A stretch of DNA of 64,000 bases, taken from the NCBI GenBank assembly GCA_947496215.1, contig CANMCF010000001.1, positions 372,001 to 436,000 of the forward strand, read 5' to 3'. Positions 26,476-36,227 of the stretch are shown here, piece after piece. The DNA is from an uncultured Bizionia sp. GTDB lineage: Bacteria; Bacteroidota; Bacteroidia; Flavobacteriales; Flavobacteriaceae. How positions within the stretch are numbered: position 1 is the stretch's first letter; the number at the start of each line of letters is the position of its first letter. The position numbers and the translations under genes are program-made. The notes under the pieces are model-generated. The model was not told the origin of the DNA. It did not search any database and saw nothing but the letters and a program-made list of their open reading frames with translations.

Positions 26476-27387
26476 ATGAAACAACAAAAGGCGTTGGCTA
26501 TAATGGCAGCAGGAATGGGATCTAGATTTGGAAGCCTAAAACAGCTGCACTACATCACATCCAACAATTACTCCATAATAGACTTTTCAATTTATGACGC
26601 CATAAGTGCAGGTTTCAACACCATTGTCTTTATCGTTAGGGATGAGATTTTAGAAGATTTCAAGATTCGCTATGAAAATAGACTTGATGATTCCATTACC
26701 ATGCATTTCATAATTCAAGACATAAATGACATTCCTGGTCATCATAAGTCTGAATTAGATAGAAAAAAACCTTGGGGAACTGGCCATGCGTTACTGTCTC
26801 TTGAAAATGTCATAGAAAACAACTTTGCATTGATCAATGCCGATGATTTTTATGGAAAAGATGCTTTCAAGACCATGCACGATGCTCTTTTCAATGCTAA
26901 ATCTACTGACAACAACTTCTTCATAGGCTATCCTTTGAAAAACACACTATCAAACAATGGTACGGTGTCTCGCGGTGAGTGTATAATGGATGACAAGGGT
27001 TTTTTGATGGACATCCATGAAAGAGGGGAAATAAAAATGCAAAGCAATGGAATTATAGATTATACGCTTTCAGATAAAGAAAAGGGTACACTTCTCCCAG
27101 AAACGACAGTTTCCATGAATTTTTGGGGGTTATCTCCCCGAATATTCGATGTGGCTAAAATTCAGTTTGACAATTTCCTTGAAAATCTTTCTAAAAACGA
27201 CAATACATCGGAATTTTACATCACGACAATCGTGGATCACACCATAAAAAATGGACTTATGAATTGTAAGATGCTCTCTACCAAATCACAATGGTACGGC
27301 ATCACCTATAAAAGTGACATAGATGAAGTGTCAAACAAGATATCGGATTTCGTAAGCCAAGACATTTATCCAGAAATATTATGGTAA
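26476..27387 (+). CDS. Sugar-1-phosphate nucleotidyltransferase
   Basis: 303 residues. The N-terminal signature AIMAAGMGSRFG (about 8-19) is the nucleotide-binding loop of the NTP-transferase family, followed by the metal/base region NADDFYG (about 121-127) and GTVSRGE (about 162-168). It would couple a sugar-1-phosphate to a nucleotide, releasing pyrophosphate. The following gene, overlapping by seven bases, is a NahK-like N-acetylhexosamine 1-kinase, so the likely product is UDP-GalNAc or UDP-GlcNAc. No left-handed beta-helix acyltransferase domain is present. Confidence 0.85.
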   Translation: MKQQKALAIMAAGMGSRFGSLKQLHYITSNNYSIIDFSIYDAISAGFNTIVFIVRDEILEDFKIRYENRLDDSITMHFIIQDINDIPGHHKSELDRKKPWGTGHALLSLENVIENNFALINADDFYGKDAFKTMHDALFNAKSTDNNFFIGYPLKNTLSNNGTVSRGECIMDDKGFLMDIHERGEIKMQSNGIIDYTLSDKEKGTLLPETTVSMNFWGLSPRIFDVAKIQFDNFLENLSKNDNTSEFYITTIVDHTIKNGLMNCKMLSTKSQWYGITYKSDIDEVSNKISDFVSQDIYPEILW

Positions 27388-28472
27388 CAATGAAAGAGGT
27401 ACAATTCATCAGCAATCGATTTTGTATTGAATCGGCCATGAAGTCAATAGAACCGTTGGAGTCGGGTCATATAAACGACACTTTCCTAATTGTAACGAAT
27501 AACGACGAACGTTATGTATTGCAAAAGATGAATACAAATGTATTCAGTGATGTCGAAAGTGTCATAGAAAACAAGGTTAATGTCAGCAAACACCTTTTGA
27601 AGGCTCATGATTTCAAATATGAAACCATAACCTTCATAGAAACAAAAGGCAAAGAATACCATTACATGGATGGCAATGGAGATTATTGGAATATGATGTC
27701 GTTCATTCCGAATTCGCATACGGTTTCCATTCCCAACAGTGCAAAATTGGTTTTCGAAGCAGGAAAACTCTATGGGGATTTCATTTCTAAAACAGCGACA
27801 CTGCCAGCCAATTGCGTAAAAGAGACCCTCCCCGACTTTCATGATGTACCATTGCGGTTTTCCCAATTTGAAATAGCCCTTGAAAATGCATCGGAGTCAA
27901 ACAAGGAAAAAGCTAAAGAAGTAATCGAATTTGCTTACAAATCAAGGGATGAAATGTTTAAGCTGTCAGCATTGAAGAACGAAGATGTTTTTCCGATACG
28001 GATTGTACATAATGATGCCAAACTATCGAACATTCTGTTCGACGACAACGATGAAGGCTTGGCTGTTATCGATTTGGACACCGTAATGCCAGGAATAGTA
28101 CATTTTGATTTTGGAGATTCCATTCGATCCATCTGCACCAATACAGTTGAGGACGATGAGAATTTTGAAAGTATTTCGATAAAACTGGACTATTATGAAG
28201 CTTTTTGCAATGGATATGCTCTATCTACTAGAGATATTTTAACACCCCAAGAAGTCGAATATCTACCTCTTGGAGCGAAAACCATTATTTTTATCATGGG
28301 CTTGCGGTTTTTGACGGATTTTCTAAATGGCAACATATATTACAAGGTCAAATATGACACGCACAACTTGGTGCGTTGCAAAAACCAATTCAAATTACTT
28401 GAAAGCGTTCAATCTCATTATGATGAGATCCTAAGAATAACCTATGACGCCTATGCTTTAGATATCTCTTAA
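27381..28472 (+). CDS. NahK-like N-acetylhexosamine 1-kinase (APH fold)
   Basis: 363 residues, close to the 359 of Bifidobacterium NahK, which it follows in many places (SGHINDTFL around 27-35, LQKMNTNVF around 47-55, FGDSIRS around 243-249, FLTDFLNGNIYY). The kinase catalytic loop VHNDAKLSNILFD (about 206-218) and the metal-binding IDLDTVMPG (about 228-236) are intact. It would phosphorylate GalNAc/GlcNAc at C1 with ATP. The upstream nucleotidyltransferase would use the product, and the convergent GH109-like gene (15-base overlap at the 3' ends) could free GalNAc. Start could be 27381 or 27390. Confidence 0.85.
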   Translation: MVTMKEVQFISNRFCIESAMKSIEPLESGHINDTFLIVTNNDERYVLQKMNTNVFSDVESVIENKVNVSKHLLKAHDFKYETITFIETKGKEYHYMDGNGDYWNMMSFIPNSHTVSIPNSAKLVFEAGKLYGDFISKTATLPANCVKETLPDFHDVPLRFSQFEIALENASESNKEKAKEVIEFAYKSRDEMFKLSALKNEDVFPIRIVHNDAKLSNILFDDNDEGLAVIDLDTVMPGIVHFDFGDSIRSICTNTVEDDENFESISIKLDYYEAFCNGYALSTRDILTPQEVEYLPLGAKTIIFIMGLRFLTDFLNGNIYYKVKYDTHNLVRCKNQFKLLESVQSHYDEILRITYDAYALDIS

Positions 28473-29861
28473 AACCTCTGCTTTTCTAGGTGTTCTCCAT
28501 GTGCCTCCAGTAAAATCAGGCACTTTAGTACTTGCACTTTCATTTGCTACCGACATTTCCGACAATGGTGTAATGGCACTCCAAAGTATGCCATCGTATA
28601 GATTTATATCCAAAGGCACTCCTTTGTTCAAACAACGGATAAGCCTATAGATCATAACAAAATCCATTCCTCCATGACCGACAGCATTAGCGTCTATCTG
28701 GGTTTTTAACTTATTCCATAACGGGTGGTCGTATTTCTCCCTATAGTTTTTGTATTCTTCCTCCTTTAGCCAGTTATGCCCCCAGTACTTCAACTCAGGC
28801 TCATCTATGAACAAGCGTGATGGATAACCTTGATGTACGGCTTTGGTTCCTGTTAGTGTATTCAATCTGGAATATGGTCTTCCTGTATGCACATCAAATT
28901 GAAGCATGATACTTTTGCTCTTTTTCGTTCTTATCAATGTCGTGTTCATGTCTCCACACGCAAAATTGGTAAACTTGCTATCTTGAGCTTTTGCTGCTTT
29001 GGATAGACTTTGTTCTCTGGAACTCATAGATACCAAATGATCATAGTTGTCTCCTCTACCGATGTCCATATAGAAACTTATGGGACCTAGGCCATGGGTC
29101 GTGTAAAAATTGCCGTTTCTTTCTTGGTGGTGCTTTATACGCCATTGGTCTTCGTAATAGACATCGTCCAGCATGTGTTTCCTCAAATCATGAATATAGG
29201 CACCTTCTGCATGGTTCAAATCTCCAAAGACACCTTTGTCCACCATATTCAAAACCCACAACTCCTCACCGTTGAAACAACAGTTTTCCATAGTCATACA
29301 GTGTTTTTTCGTACGCTCTGCTGTTTCTATTAGTTTCCAGCAATCTTTCAACGTATAGGCGATGGGAACTTCACAAGCCACATGCTTTCCTTGCTCCATC
29401 CCATATAATGACATTTCTGTATGCCATTTCCATGGCGTGGCTATGATGAGTAAATCGATATCGTCCCTTTCAGCGACTTTCTTCCATTCATTCTCTCCTC
29501 CGAAGTACAGTTCTGCATCTTTGGTTTGAATGGTTTTTAAATAAGTGTTGTTCTTTTGAAGTTTATCTTCCTTCAAATCAGAAAGTGCAACGATTTCAGC
29601 AAAGTCGTTCTTGATCAAATACTCAAACATTTGAATGAGAACACTCCCTCTGTTTCCCATTCCTATCATACCGACTCTGACCTTGCTTATAGGCTCGGTT
29701 TTAAGGTTTACAACAGATCCTGTCGCCGTACTCTTCAGTAGAAGTTCGTTCACTTCATCTTTATCTGCGACATTGTTTTCTTTGCAACTTGCAAGAACTG
29801 GAGACAAGCCTAAGAAAAGACCTGCTCTGGCACTTAAATTCAAAAAGGATTTTCTATTCAT
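28458..29861 (-). CDS. GH109-like Gfo/Idh/MocA protein, probable alpha-N-acetylgalactosaminidase
   Basis: 467 residues. The N-terminus (RKSFLNLSARAGLFLGL then VLASC) mixes a twin-arginine-like start with a lipoprotein cysteine at about 25, so it is exported. The NAD-binding Rossmann core has GMIGMGNRGS (about 63-72); the conserved CEVPIAY lies around 158-164 and the GH109 signature THGLGPISFYMDIGRG around 254-269. GH109 enzymes use bound NAD for a redox hydrolysis and release terminal alpha-GalNAc. The neighbouring kinase and nucleotidyltransferase could salvage that GalNAc. A GH179-like or other Gfo/Idh/MocA activity cannot be ruled out. Confidence 0.8.
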   Translation of the reverse strand: MNRKSFLNLSARAGLFLGLSPVLASCKENNVADKDEVNELLLKSTATGSVVNLKTEPISKVRVGMIGMGNRGSVLIQMFEYLIKNDFAEIVALSDLKEDKLQKNNTYLKTIQTKDAELYFGGENEWKKVAERDDIDLLIIATPWKWHTEMSLYGMEQGKHVACEVPIAYTLKDCWKLIETAERTKKHCMTMENCCFNGEELWVLNMVDKGVFGDLNHAEGAYIHDLRKHMLDDVYYEDQWRIKHHQERNGNFYTTHGLGPISFYMDIGRGDNYDHLVSMSSREQSLSKAAKAQDSKFTNFACGDMNTTLIRTKKSKSIMLQFDVHTGRPYSRLNTLTGTKAVHQGYPSRLFIDEPELKYWGHNWLKEEEYKNYREKYDHPLWNKLKTQIDANAVGHGGMDFVMIYRLIRCLNKGVPLDINLYDGILWSAITPLSEMSVANESASTKVPDFTGGTWRTPRKAEVLRDI

Positions 29862-29964
29862 TTGTAAGGTATTTTTAAGTAAGGAAAGTTATTAAAATAA
29901 TTTTACTATTTGATAACTTTCAAATAAAAACCATACATTAAAACAAAAATCAAGATGTTTTATG

Positions 29965-31104
29965 TTAGCCTAGTTTTAGACATTTGGATAAAGTAGCCTC
30001 GTATATGGCTTCGTATTGTGGTACAATTTTAAGAATGTCAAATTTGCGTGCTTGCGTTTTCGCATTTTTCTTGAAAGTATTCAACAATGCATCGTCCTTG
30101 AGGATGTGCAATGCTTTTTTGCTCATATCCTCTACATCCCCAACATTGCTCAAGTATCCAGAAAAACCATCCAGATTAACTTCTGGAATCCCGCCTGTAT
30201 TACTTGAAATTACCGGCACGCCCGAAGCCATTGCTTCCAATGCAGACAATCCAAAACTTTCCGTTTCACTGGGTAGAAGGAATAAATCGGTAAAACACAG
30301 GATGCGATCTATTTCATTGCTATTCCCAAAGAACACTACCTTGTCTGAAATGCCAAGCGATCTACATTGTCTTTCTGCAGGTTCACGTTCTGGGCCTTCT
30401 CCAACCATCATCAATTTTGCAGGCACTTCCTTTTGTACGTTATAAAAGGTGTTGATGACATCTGGAACCCGTTTCACTTCTCTCATGTTACTAATATGTG
30501 TGATGATCTTTTCATCATCATTGGCCATCATCCCTCGTTGACAGTCTGTATAGTCATGTTTGAATTTATTCAAGTCTATGAAATTCGTAACGACGTTGAT
30601 TTCGTTCTTTATGTCGAACAATCTCAATGTATCTTCTTTTAAACTTTTTGAAACGGTTGTAACGGCATCCGACTTGTTAATGCTGAAGGTCACTGCTGGC
30701 TTATAGAATGGGTGACTACCAACCAATGTAATGTCTGTACCATGTAGAGTGGTTACTATAGGTACGTAAATGTTGTCTTCCAGCAATATCTTTTGTGCCA
30801 TGTATGCTGCATAGGCATGAGGAATGGCATAATGCACATGTAGAACTTCGATCTTATGCAACTTGACCATATCCACCAATTTACTGGACAATGCCAACTC
30901 GTATGGCTGATAATGAAACAATGGGTATTCAGGAACGTTGACTTCGTGATAATGCACGTTATTCCCCAATAATTCCAACCTTACGGGTTGGTTGTATGTT
31001 ATGAAATGAATTTTATGACCTCGTTTGGACAATTCCAAGCCTAGTTCCGTAGCTACTACACCACTACCTCCAAAAGTTGGATAACATACTATTCCTATTT
31101 TCAT
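29965..31104 (-). CDS. bshA: N-acetyl-alpha-D-glucosaminyl L-malate synthase (bacillithiol synthesis)
   Basis: 379 residues, GT4-type GT-B glycosyltransferase. The start MKIGIVCYPTFGGSGVVATE is diagnostic of BshA; THISNMREVKRVPDV, GEGPERE and the E-x7-E motif ETESFGLSALEAMASG complete the GT4 fold. It joins GlcNAc from UDP-GlcNAc to L-malate, the first step of bacillithiol. It lies 18 bases after the GH3/beta-lactamase gene on the same strand; no bshB or bshC is in the window. Confidence 0.95.
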   Translation of the reverse strand: MKIGIVCYPTFGGSGVVATELGLELSKRGHKIHFITYNQPVRLELLGNNVHYHEVNVPEYPLFHYQPYELALSSKLVDMVKLHKIEVLHVHYAIPHAYAAYMAQKILLEDNIYVPIVTTLHGTDITLVGSHPFYKPAVTFSINKSDAVTTVSKSLKEDTLRLFDIKNEINVVTNFIDLNKFKHDYTDCQRGMMANDDEKIITHISNMREVKRVPDVINTFYNVQKEVPAKLMMVGEGPEREPAERQCRSLGISDKVVFFGNSNEIDRILCFTDLFLLPSETESFGLSALEAMASGVPVISSNTGGIPEVNLDGFSGYLSNVGDVEDMSKKALHILKDDALLNTFKKNAKTQARKFDILKIVPQYEAIYEATLSKCLKLG

Positions 31105-31121
31105 TTAAGTTCTTTATGTTT

Positions 31122-34046
31122 TTATTCAGTTATAGCCTCATAGATGGCTTCTTGAATGTTCGTTCTAATATTCTCTCTAAGTAACCTGTTCTTGCCTTTG
31201 GAAGTCGGATACGTTCTGTTTGCCAGAAAGACATATACCAATTCTTTTTCCGGGTCTGCCCACGTATAGGTTCCTGTAAAACCAGAATGTCCAAAGCTTT
31301 CCATGGACACACAACCACAGGTTGGACCTTCTTCTCCCAATTGTGGTTTATCGAAACCAATACCTCTTCTTACTCTTTTCGTACAATAGTAACAAGTATT
31401 GAATTTGTCAATGGTTTCTACCTTCAAATAGCGCTTGCCTCCATAATATCCCTTTTGCAAATACATCTGCATTATTTTCGCTATGTCGTTTGCATTGCTG
31501 AACACTCCTGCGTGTCCTCCAACTCCACCTTGCATTGCTGCCCCCATGTCGTGCACGTATCCTTGGATTTTCTGAAACCTGAAATAGTCATCCAACTCCG
31601 TAGGTATTATGTTCTTGTTACTCAATTTCTTATAGGGGTTGTATATCGTATGATTGGCTCCCAAAGACTTATAAAAATGATCTTGGACCAATTCATTTAA
31701 AGGTTTGTCGTAATGTTTCTCCATATATTTCTTCAAAATGTAATATGGTAGGTCACTATAGCGATATCTCAAACGACTCAATAGTTCCGTTTCCTTTATC
31801 AATTTTGGAATTGAGTCCTTGTAATCCTTACGCATATATAGGTTTTTGGCAACTTCCACATTGTATTTCTTGGTCCTCGTTTTGCTATAATAATCTGAAG
31901 ATGGCTTTTTTGTGATAGAATCCAAAGTAGCATAGTAAAATGGAATCCAAGGCTTCAATCTGGCATAATGTGACAACATTTTCTTTATGGTGACGTCCTT
32001 TTTATTGGTTTTCTTGTATTCTGGTAGCAAAGAGGACAATTTACTGTCCAAGGATACGATTCCTTGCTCTTCGAGCTCCATCAACAATGGTAAGGTTGCT
32101 ACAATCTTTGTCAATGAGGCTACATCGTATATGTCTTCATACTTAACCTTTTCACTCCCTTTGTCATATGTATGTGTACCAAAGTTCTTGTTATATATTA
32201 CTTGCCCTTTTCTTGCTATCACCAACTGAATTCCAGGAGTCATCTGGGCATTTACGGCATAATTGGCTATGGAATCTACTTTCTTCAATTTTTCCGAACT
32301 CATTCCCACGCGCTCTGGGATGGAGTATCCCAAACGTTTGATGGGGTCATATGATAGACCATCACCTACTTTGAAGAACTCTCCTGCCGAAACCGGCAAT
32401 TTTCCTTTCGATGCCAATGCTCCAAAAATGATTTGGGCAGATTTTTCTTGTGCTACCCTACTATTCTGATAGCTTACGATGACACTTTCTATGTTGGTCA
32501 CGGTCTTTATGTCCAAAAGTGCATAGGGTTTTGCAAAAACATCCAAAATAACATTGTTGGTTCTCGCTATTTCGTATAACCAAGTGAGTTCCTTGTTGGA
32601 AAACTTATAGCTCTTCCATGGGTTGTCGTTAGAGCGATGAAACCCGACTATTACAGTATTGTATGCTTGCAATTTAATAATGAGCTCATCTAGTTTTTTT
32701 GCTTTTACCTCATGTACCTTTGCATATTTCTTGAGAGTATTCAAAAAAGGCTTGCCATCGTCATCTCCAAGTTTTACATATGCTATGTTCTTTGTTTCCA
32801 AATGGCGCAATGGCAGTGTGTTCTCAGAATCCCTTACTATCGTGATGGCTTCTTCCATCAAACTTTCATATAAGGAATCGTCCTTGATTCGATTTAGGTC
32901 CTCTATCAAATTATAAGTCCCTATTGGGGAGTATTTGTTTAAGCCTGCTTTAAATTTTGCTTGAAGTACTTTTTTGACTGAGTGTTCCAAACGTGATTCG
33001 GTTATTGTTCCTTTTTCATAAGCTTCCACAAACTTCTTGATTCCCATGGAAACATCACTGGACATTAACATGACATCATTACCAGCCAAGAAGGCCACTA
33101 GGTCTATATCACCAGGGGCACTAAAATTAGATGCACCTTTCATTGTCAATGCATCTGTAAAGATGAGTCCTTTGAAACCAAGTCGTTGCTTTAGTATGTT
33201 TGTCACTATGTTTTCCGATATGGAAGAAGGATACCCATCTCTAGGTTCCAAACTAGGAATGTTCAAATGTGCAACCATTACGCTTGACAAACCTTCTTTT
33301 ATGAGTTTCTTATATGGATACAACTCTATTGAATCTATTCGCTTTTCATCGAAGTCCACGGTTGGCAAGGTTTTGTGCGAGTCTGCTTCCGTATCCCCAT
33401 GACCGGGGAAATGTTTGGCGTTTGCCAAAACTCCAGCGCTTTGCATCCCCTTCATGAAAGCCAATGCCTTGTCTGTTACGTTGTCTCTATCTTCTCCAAA
33501 AGAACGATTGCCAATTATTGGGTTTTTCGGATTGGTATTTATATCCACTACTGGAGCAAAGTTGAAATGCACCCCCAAACGCTTGCAATGCTCACCTAGT
33601 TGCCTTCCAGTTTGCTCAACCAGCCTATTGTCTTTGATGGCCCCCAAAGTCATGTTCCAAGGAAATGAATAAGTCGAATCCAAACGCATGCTCAGTCCCC
33701 ATTCGGCATCCATCCCTATCAATAAAGGTGTTTTCGAAACAGCTTGTAATTCGTTGTTGAGTCTTGCTTGACGAACTGGACCACCTTTGGAATAGATGAT
33801 TCCTCCTATTTTATGCTTTTTGATTAAGTTTACAATCTTATTTTTCTCTTTGGCTGTTTGATTGGAGAACACCTGCACCATGTACAATTGAGCGATCTTC
33901 TCTTTTAGACTAAGTGATTTGTATATGCTATCTACCCACTTTTCTTGGCCTTTGACATCTTTTGCCAATAATGGATTAGCTCCATCTTGAGCGTGAATGG
34001 ATATTGAAAACAGGGACAGCGTAAGTAGAAAAAGTAATTTTTGCAT
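31122..34046 (-). CDS. GH3 (NagZ-like) and beta-lactamase-fold fusion protein
   Basis: 974 residues. A signal peptide (about 1-19) is followed by a GH3 N-terminal TIM barrel (about 35-370) with the NagZ loop KHFPGHGDTEADSH (about 213-226) and probable nucleophile in FTDALTMKG. A shortened GH3 C-terminal domain spans about 390-560, and a serine beta-lactamase/esterase-type domain about 580-974 (SLTK with Ser and Lys of SxxK around 649-652, later HSGFTG). NagZ enzymes remove GlcNAc from cell-wall fragments; the lactamase half may be a peptidase or esterase on the same muropeptides. The GH3-plus-lactamase fusion is a known Bacteroidota arrangement. Upstream of bshA by 18 bases. Confidence 0.9.
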   Translation of the reverse strand: MQKLLFLLTLSLFSISIHAQDGANPLLAKDVKGQEKWVDSIYKSLSLKEKIAQLYMVQVFSNQTAKEKNKIVNLIKKHKIGGIIYSKGGPVRQARLNNELQAVSKTPLLIGMDAEWGLSMRLDSTYSFPWNMTLGAIKDNRLVEQTGRQLGEHCKRLGVHFNFAPVVDINTNPKNPIIGNRSFGEDRDNVTDKALAFMKGMQSAGVLANAKHFPGHGDTEADSHKTLPTVDFDEKRIDSIELYPYKKLIKEGLSSVMVAHLNIPSLEPRDGYPSSISENIVTNILKQRLGFKGLIFTDALTMKGASNFSAPGDIDLVAFLAGNDVMLMSSDVSMGIKKFVEAYEKGTITESRLEHSVKKVLQAKFKAGLNKYSPIGTYNLIEDLNRIKDDSLYESLMEEAITIVRDSENTLPLRHLETKNIAYVKLGDDDGKPFLNTLKKYAKVHEVKAKKLDELIIKLQAYNTVIVGFHRSNDNPWKSYKFSNKELTWLYEIARTNNVILDVFAKPYALLDIKTVTNIESVIVSYQNSRVAQEKSAQIIFGALASKGKLPVSAGEFFKVGDGLSYDPIKRLGYSIPERVGMSSEKLKKVDSIANYAVNAQMTPGIQLVIARKGQVIYNKNFGTHTYDKGSEKVKYEDIYDVASLTKIVATLPLLMELEEQGIVSLDSKLSSLLPEYKKTNKKDVTIKKMLSHYARLKPWIPFYYATLDSITKKPSSDYYSKTRTKKYNVEVAKNLYMRKDYKDSIPKLIKETELLSRLRYRYSDLPYYILKKYMEKHYDKPLNELVQDHFYKSLGANHTIYNPYKKLSNKNIIPTELDDYFRFQKIQGYVHDMGAAMQGGVGGHAGVFSNANDIAKIMQMYLQKGYYGGKRYLKVETIDKFNTCYYCTKRVRRGIGFDKPQLGEEGPTCGCVSMESFGHSGFTGTYTWADPEKELVYVFLANRTYPTSKGKNRLLRENIRTNIQEAIYEAITE

Positions 34047-34210
34047 AAAAAGAGTTTTTGTAGTTGTCTTATTTGTATTACAACTAAAAACTATGCCAAA
34101 TTAGCATTTTTCCTATTCTTATTAAAGATTTTAAGATAGAATTATAAAGAACTTTATCAACTATTCACATGCCATGTCAAAACAGGCGTCAAGATCGTTG
34201 TCTATCGATA

Positions 34211-34696
34211 TTAATTGAGAAATCGGTTGTGCCAACTTTCTCTTGCGGGAACTTCCCAGTTTTCGTTCAATTCAGCAATATTAGTAACTAGATTGTTGAA
34301 TACGATGGTGTTTTTTGAAACCGCCTTTTGCTTAGCCATCGTCCTGAAATCCGTTAATGTCTTATGAGCAACGAATTCTCCTTGTTTGTAGGACACATTC
34401 ATCTTATCCATTAGATCGACATTGTATGTTTTTTCCAATCCTTGAATGAAATGTACAGAGGCATCAATCGAACATCCTGTGGCAGCTTGTATGTCTTGAT
34501 CCAAAGCCAGTATTATGAAGCGTTTGTAACGAATGTCGTATCCAGCATTCAAGTCGCTTCCGTGAGCTGTCCAATTCTCGATGAAAATATCCAATTTCGT
34601 TTTAATCTCTTCTAATTCAATCTCTGAAAACGAACGATTTGCCTGGTAAATCCAAACTTTAGAGGTTTCTGGCAATGTATTAAATTCTACTAGCAT
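34211..34696 (-). CDS. Conserved small protein of unknown function
   Basis: 161 residues, soluble, no signal peptide or membrane helix. Features include WIYQANRSFSE near 16-26, an aspartate- and cysteine-containing middle (ATGCSID) and PARESWHNRFL at the C-terminus. Flavobacterial relatives are often labelled 'ABC transporter ATPase', but no Walker A, signature or Walker B motif is visible, so that label should not be used. It sits in the minus-strand run after the PH-domain genes. Confidence 0.7.
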   Translation of the reverse strand: MLVEFNTLPETSKVWIYQANRSFSEIELEEIKTKLDIFIENWTAHGSDLNAGYDIRYKRFIILALDQDIQAATGCSIDASVHFIQGLEKTYNVDLMDKMNVSYKQGEFVAHKTLTDFRTMAKQKAVSKNTIVFNNLVTNIAELNENWEVPARESWHNRFLN

Positions 34697-34739
34697 ATGT
34701 CAAGATTGTATTTTAATTCTGTTCTGCAAAAATAAGACT

Positions 34740-36227
34740 TTACATCCAATCCAAGCGCTGCGATTCCACCTTAAACAACAGGTAATCCATAATTGCTTGT
34801 GCCTTTTTGTGTTTTATGTAAGGGATGGTCACTACTTTTGATGCTGTGCATATTTTTAAAGATGCAATGTTTTTCCGTTTTTGAAAGATACTTTGTTCAA
34901 TGTCGATAGATTGTATCTTGTGAATTTCCAACATTTCTAGATTCGTTCCAATGAAACTACCACTTCCAATGGACAAGTACCTATCATCCATAGTATAAAA
35001 TGCTTTTTTAAATCGCCAATGGAACACCAAGAACAAGTATGGTATGACCATCAAATTGACAGCCCAAAACCAATTTTCAAACATTTGATAGGCAATGCCA
35101 TTACCAACGACGAGCAAAGGAATGCTCTTCAACAATAAAATCCTCTTGTAATAGTTTTCTGGTCTATGTTTTTTTAATCCATTGTCGAAGCCTGTATAAA
35201 GCCTTTGAGACAGATAGTCAACTTCTTCTTTGCCCAGACCTATGATATAAAAGTGCTTTTGTTGTTTTTTTGCAACCATAGCTTGTTTAAATGCCATCGT
35301 ATACAAACCAAAATAACGTTTTACCCTATTTGTTCTAATTTGTATGTTTTGTATTCTTGATGGTGTGAGACTCAAAGAAACCTTATTGAAGAGCCCTTTT
35401 GTTATTTCTATCGTCTTGTTGTTGTCTACGACTTGCAAGTTGTAGTTGAGCAACATCGTTTTTACCAATGATAACAAAAATGTCACAATGATCAAAACAA
35501 CTATTATTGCGGAGTTGAACAATATGGCCTTAAAAAAAGTGTGATCATTCATATTCAACCAATCACCAAAATAAGATTGCCAACTAAAACGCTCCACAAA
35601 ATCCTTGAAATTGGCATATAGCCCACCTATGAATGCAAGAATAATGAAAAAACTCTTAATGTGATTCTGACTGGCGCCTTCCAACAACAGCTTTTTTAAC
35701 GACGCTTGATAAAATACATCTACTTGTCGCTTGTCTTCGGCATCAGACTCCTTTGCGCAGAACAACTCTTGTTTTAAAGCCATTGCTTTTTCTCGCTTTA
35801 CGGCAGAGATTTCAATTTCGGTGCTATTGTCTCCTGCAGTTTCCACATTTACCTGTACGACATTTATTATCTGCTGTAGTACATTTTGTTTGATGTATAC
35901 ATTTTGAATTTTTGATTTGGGAATCGTGATGTTTTCTTTTTTCAATATGCCTGTAGACAAATGAAAGTCATTTCCTGAAATGTGGAATGTGAAGTTCAAA
36001 TAGCTTAAAAAGGCCTTAATGAGTAAAAACAGGCCAATAGCCATGAGTATTATAATGAGGTAAGACGTGCTGAAGCCAAAAAAGGTGCCTTTCCTAAAGA
36101 AACTGAAAGCAAACAACAAAAGCAATGTTATACTCTTCTTGATGAACTTGTAGGTATTGAATACGAATATTACCAGAATGCCCTTGGCAGACTGTCGACT
36201 AGGACAACTAAAATCGAAGTCATTCAT
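34740..36227 (-). CDS. Bacterial PH-domain membrane protein (YdbT-like)
   Basis: 495 residues with about six membrane helices in pairs (around 25-40, 55-72, 190-210, 232-262, 365-385 and 390-405) separating bacterial PH (bPH2) domains at about 75-165, 275-345 and 415-490. Conserved phrases such as IPKSKIQNVYIKQNVLQ and RIQNIQIRTNRVKRYFG are typical of the YdbT/YdbS type. The pair is thought to act in the envelope or in protection against certain bacteriocins in firmicutes; role here unknown. It overlaps its YdbS-like partner by eight bases. Confidence 0.85.
   Translation of the reverse strand: MNDFDFSCPSRQSAKGILVIFVFNTYKFIKKSITLLLLFAFSFFRKGTFFGFSTSYLIIILMAIGLFLLIKAFLSYLNFTFHISGNDFHLSTGILKKENITIPKSKIQNVYIKQNVLQQIINVVQVNVETAGDNSTEIEISAVKREKAMALKQELFCAKESDAEDKRQVDVFYQASLKKLLLEGASQNHIKSFFIILAFIGGLYANFKDFVERFSWQSYFGDWLNMNDHTFFKAILFNSAIIVVLIIVTFLLSLVKTMLLNYNLQVVDNNKTIEITKGLFNKVSLSLTPSRIQNIQIRTNRVKRYFGLYTMAFKQAMVAKKQQKHFYIIGLGKEEVDYLSQRLYTGFDNGLKKHRPENYYKRILLLKSIPLLVVGNGIAYQMFENWFWAVNLMVIPYLFLVFHWRFKKAFYTMDDRYLSIGSGSFIGTNLEMLEIHKIQSIDIEQSIFQKRKNIASLKICTASKVVTIPYIKHKKAQAIMDYLLFKVESQRLDWM

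Noticed and set aside
34211-34696. 'ABC transporter ATPase' label for the 161-residue protein
   Set aside because: No Walker A, ABC signature or Walker B motif is present.
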